Part shown: in pieces, positions 4,701-5,261 of the stretch
Layout: each line of letters opens with the position of its first letter
How positions within the stretch are numbered: the stretch's first letter is position 1
Source: an uncultured Agitococcus sp.
Lineage (GTDB): Bacteria; Pseudomonadota; Gammaproteobacteria; Pseudomonadales; Moraxellaceae
DNA: 5,261 nucleotides
Assembly: GCF_937920075.1 (NCBI RefSeq)
Contig: NZ_CALETI010000215.1
Coordinates: 1-5,261, forward strand
Reading direction: 5' to 3'
Translations under genes and position numbers: made by a program
Notes under the pieces: generated by a model
Told to the model about the DNA's origin: nothing
Databases searched by the model: none
What the model saw: only the letters and a program-made list of their open reading frames with translations

Positions 4701-5261
4701 ATGTCCACAACTTCTCGATTACGTTTTGAACCTTGGTTAATGTTATTAGGGGCATTAACAGCAATTGGCCCTTTATCAATTGATATGTATTTGCCTAGCT
4801 TTCCGACTTTAGAACAAGAGCTAGGTCATGGCACACAATTGAGTTTAGCCAGTTTTTTTATTGGCACAACATTCGGTCAAATATTATATGGTTCGTTGAG
4901 TGATCGTTTTGGTCGAAAGCCTCCTCTACTCATAGGCGTAACCATTTTTATTGTTGCAGCTTTTTTGGCTAGTCATGCACAAAATATGCAGCAACTTATT
5001 TTATATCGTTTTTTTCAAGGTTTTGGTGGCTGTTCGGGTATGGTGATTGCCCGAGCAATTGTTCGTGATCGTTGTCAACCAAGCCAAGCCGCACAAGCGT
5101 TTTCGATGTTATTGTTAGTCATGGGACTTGCCCCCATTCTTGCGCCATTGTTAGGCAGTTACTTTTTAACACAATGGGGTTGGCAGAGTATTTTTTATTT
5201 TAAAGCTATATTTGCGAGCCTTTGTTTAGTTGCAATGATGAGCTTGATTCCTGAAAGCTTA
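4701..5261 (+). CDS. Bcr/CflA-type MFS drug efflux transporter (5' part)
   Basis: This inner-membrane drug/H+ antiporter of the DHA1 group is cut by the window edge after 187 codons; the family is usually about 400 residues. TM1 (11-33) holds the Bcr/CflA signature SIDMYLPSFP (26-35), whose Asp28 is conserved in the family. TM2 (46-64) leads into motif A, GSLSDRFGRK (64-73), in the loop to TM3. TM3 is at about 76-93 and TM4 (99-121) includes YRFFQGFGG. TM5 (134-156) has the LAPILAPLLG stretch of antiporter motif C type, and TM6 is at about 165-183. The sequence is collinear with the first half of E. coli Bcr. Substrates are unknown; relatives export bicyclomycin, sulfonamides or chloramphenicol. 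The ATG has only a weak GAG (4692-4694) upstream and sits 18 nt after the terminator T-run. No clear promoter is visible, so it may depend on readthrough from tetR. Confidence 0.93.
   Translation, partial: MSTTSRLRFEPWLMLLGALTAIGPLSIDMYLPSFPTLEQELGHGTQLSLASFFIGTTFGQILYGSLSDRFGRKPPLLIGVTIFIVAAFLASHAQNMQQLILYRFFQGFGGCSGMVIARAIVRDRCQPSQAAQAFSMLLLVMGLAPILAPLLGSYFLTQWGWQSIFYFKAIFASLCLVAMMSLIPESL

Overview
This is an AT-rich chromosomal segment from a gammaproteobacterium. The gene products (a short MetF, a YjdM/PhnA-family protein, a long-chain-type acyl-CoA dehydrogenase with a divergent TetR regulator, a Bcr/CflA transporter) fit a Pseudomonadales/Moraxellaceae- or Thiotrichales-like organism. 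That placement is inferred from protein character only. There are no RNA genes, CRISPR arrays or phage genes.

Left part (1-1572, + strand): the 3' end of an open frame that enters from the left edge overlaps the start of a 68-residue protein of unknown function by ATGA. It is followed 14 nt later by metF (methylenetetrahydrofolate reductase). A hairpin plus T-run, built from a CCCTC-rich repeat, ends metF. The next gene is yjdM (PhnA-like zinc-ribbon protein).

Middle part (1573-2426): an intergenic region carrying a spaced inverted repeat, then a 192-residue secreted protein that looks like a small outer-membrane beta-barrel. Three hairpins lie between this gene and the convergent acyl-CoA dehydrogenase gene.

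Right part (2427-4500): an acyl-CoA dehydrogenase on the - strand and a TetR-family regulator on the + strand are divergent. Their shared control region holds a good sigma70-type promoter for the regulator (TTTACA, 18 nt, TATAAT). A 13-bp near-palindrome sits exactly between its -35 and -10 and also at the expected start of the dehydrogenase transcript. The simplest reading is a local circuit in which the TetR protein represses itself and the dehydrogenase, with release probably by an acyl-CoA-type ligand (inference).

Far right (4501-5261): the regulator's terminator appears to be split by a non-coding insertion of about 125 bp. The insertion has 19-bp terminal inverted repeats and is flanked by 9-bp (at most 10-bp) direct repeats. 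It lies precisely in the terminator loop, so the two terminator arms are still intact on either side. This MITE-like insertion, with a known-looking palindromic repeat inside it, is the most notable observation. Just beyond is the start of a Bcr/CflA-type drug efflux transporter, cut by the window edge.
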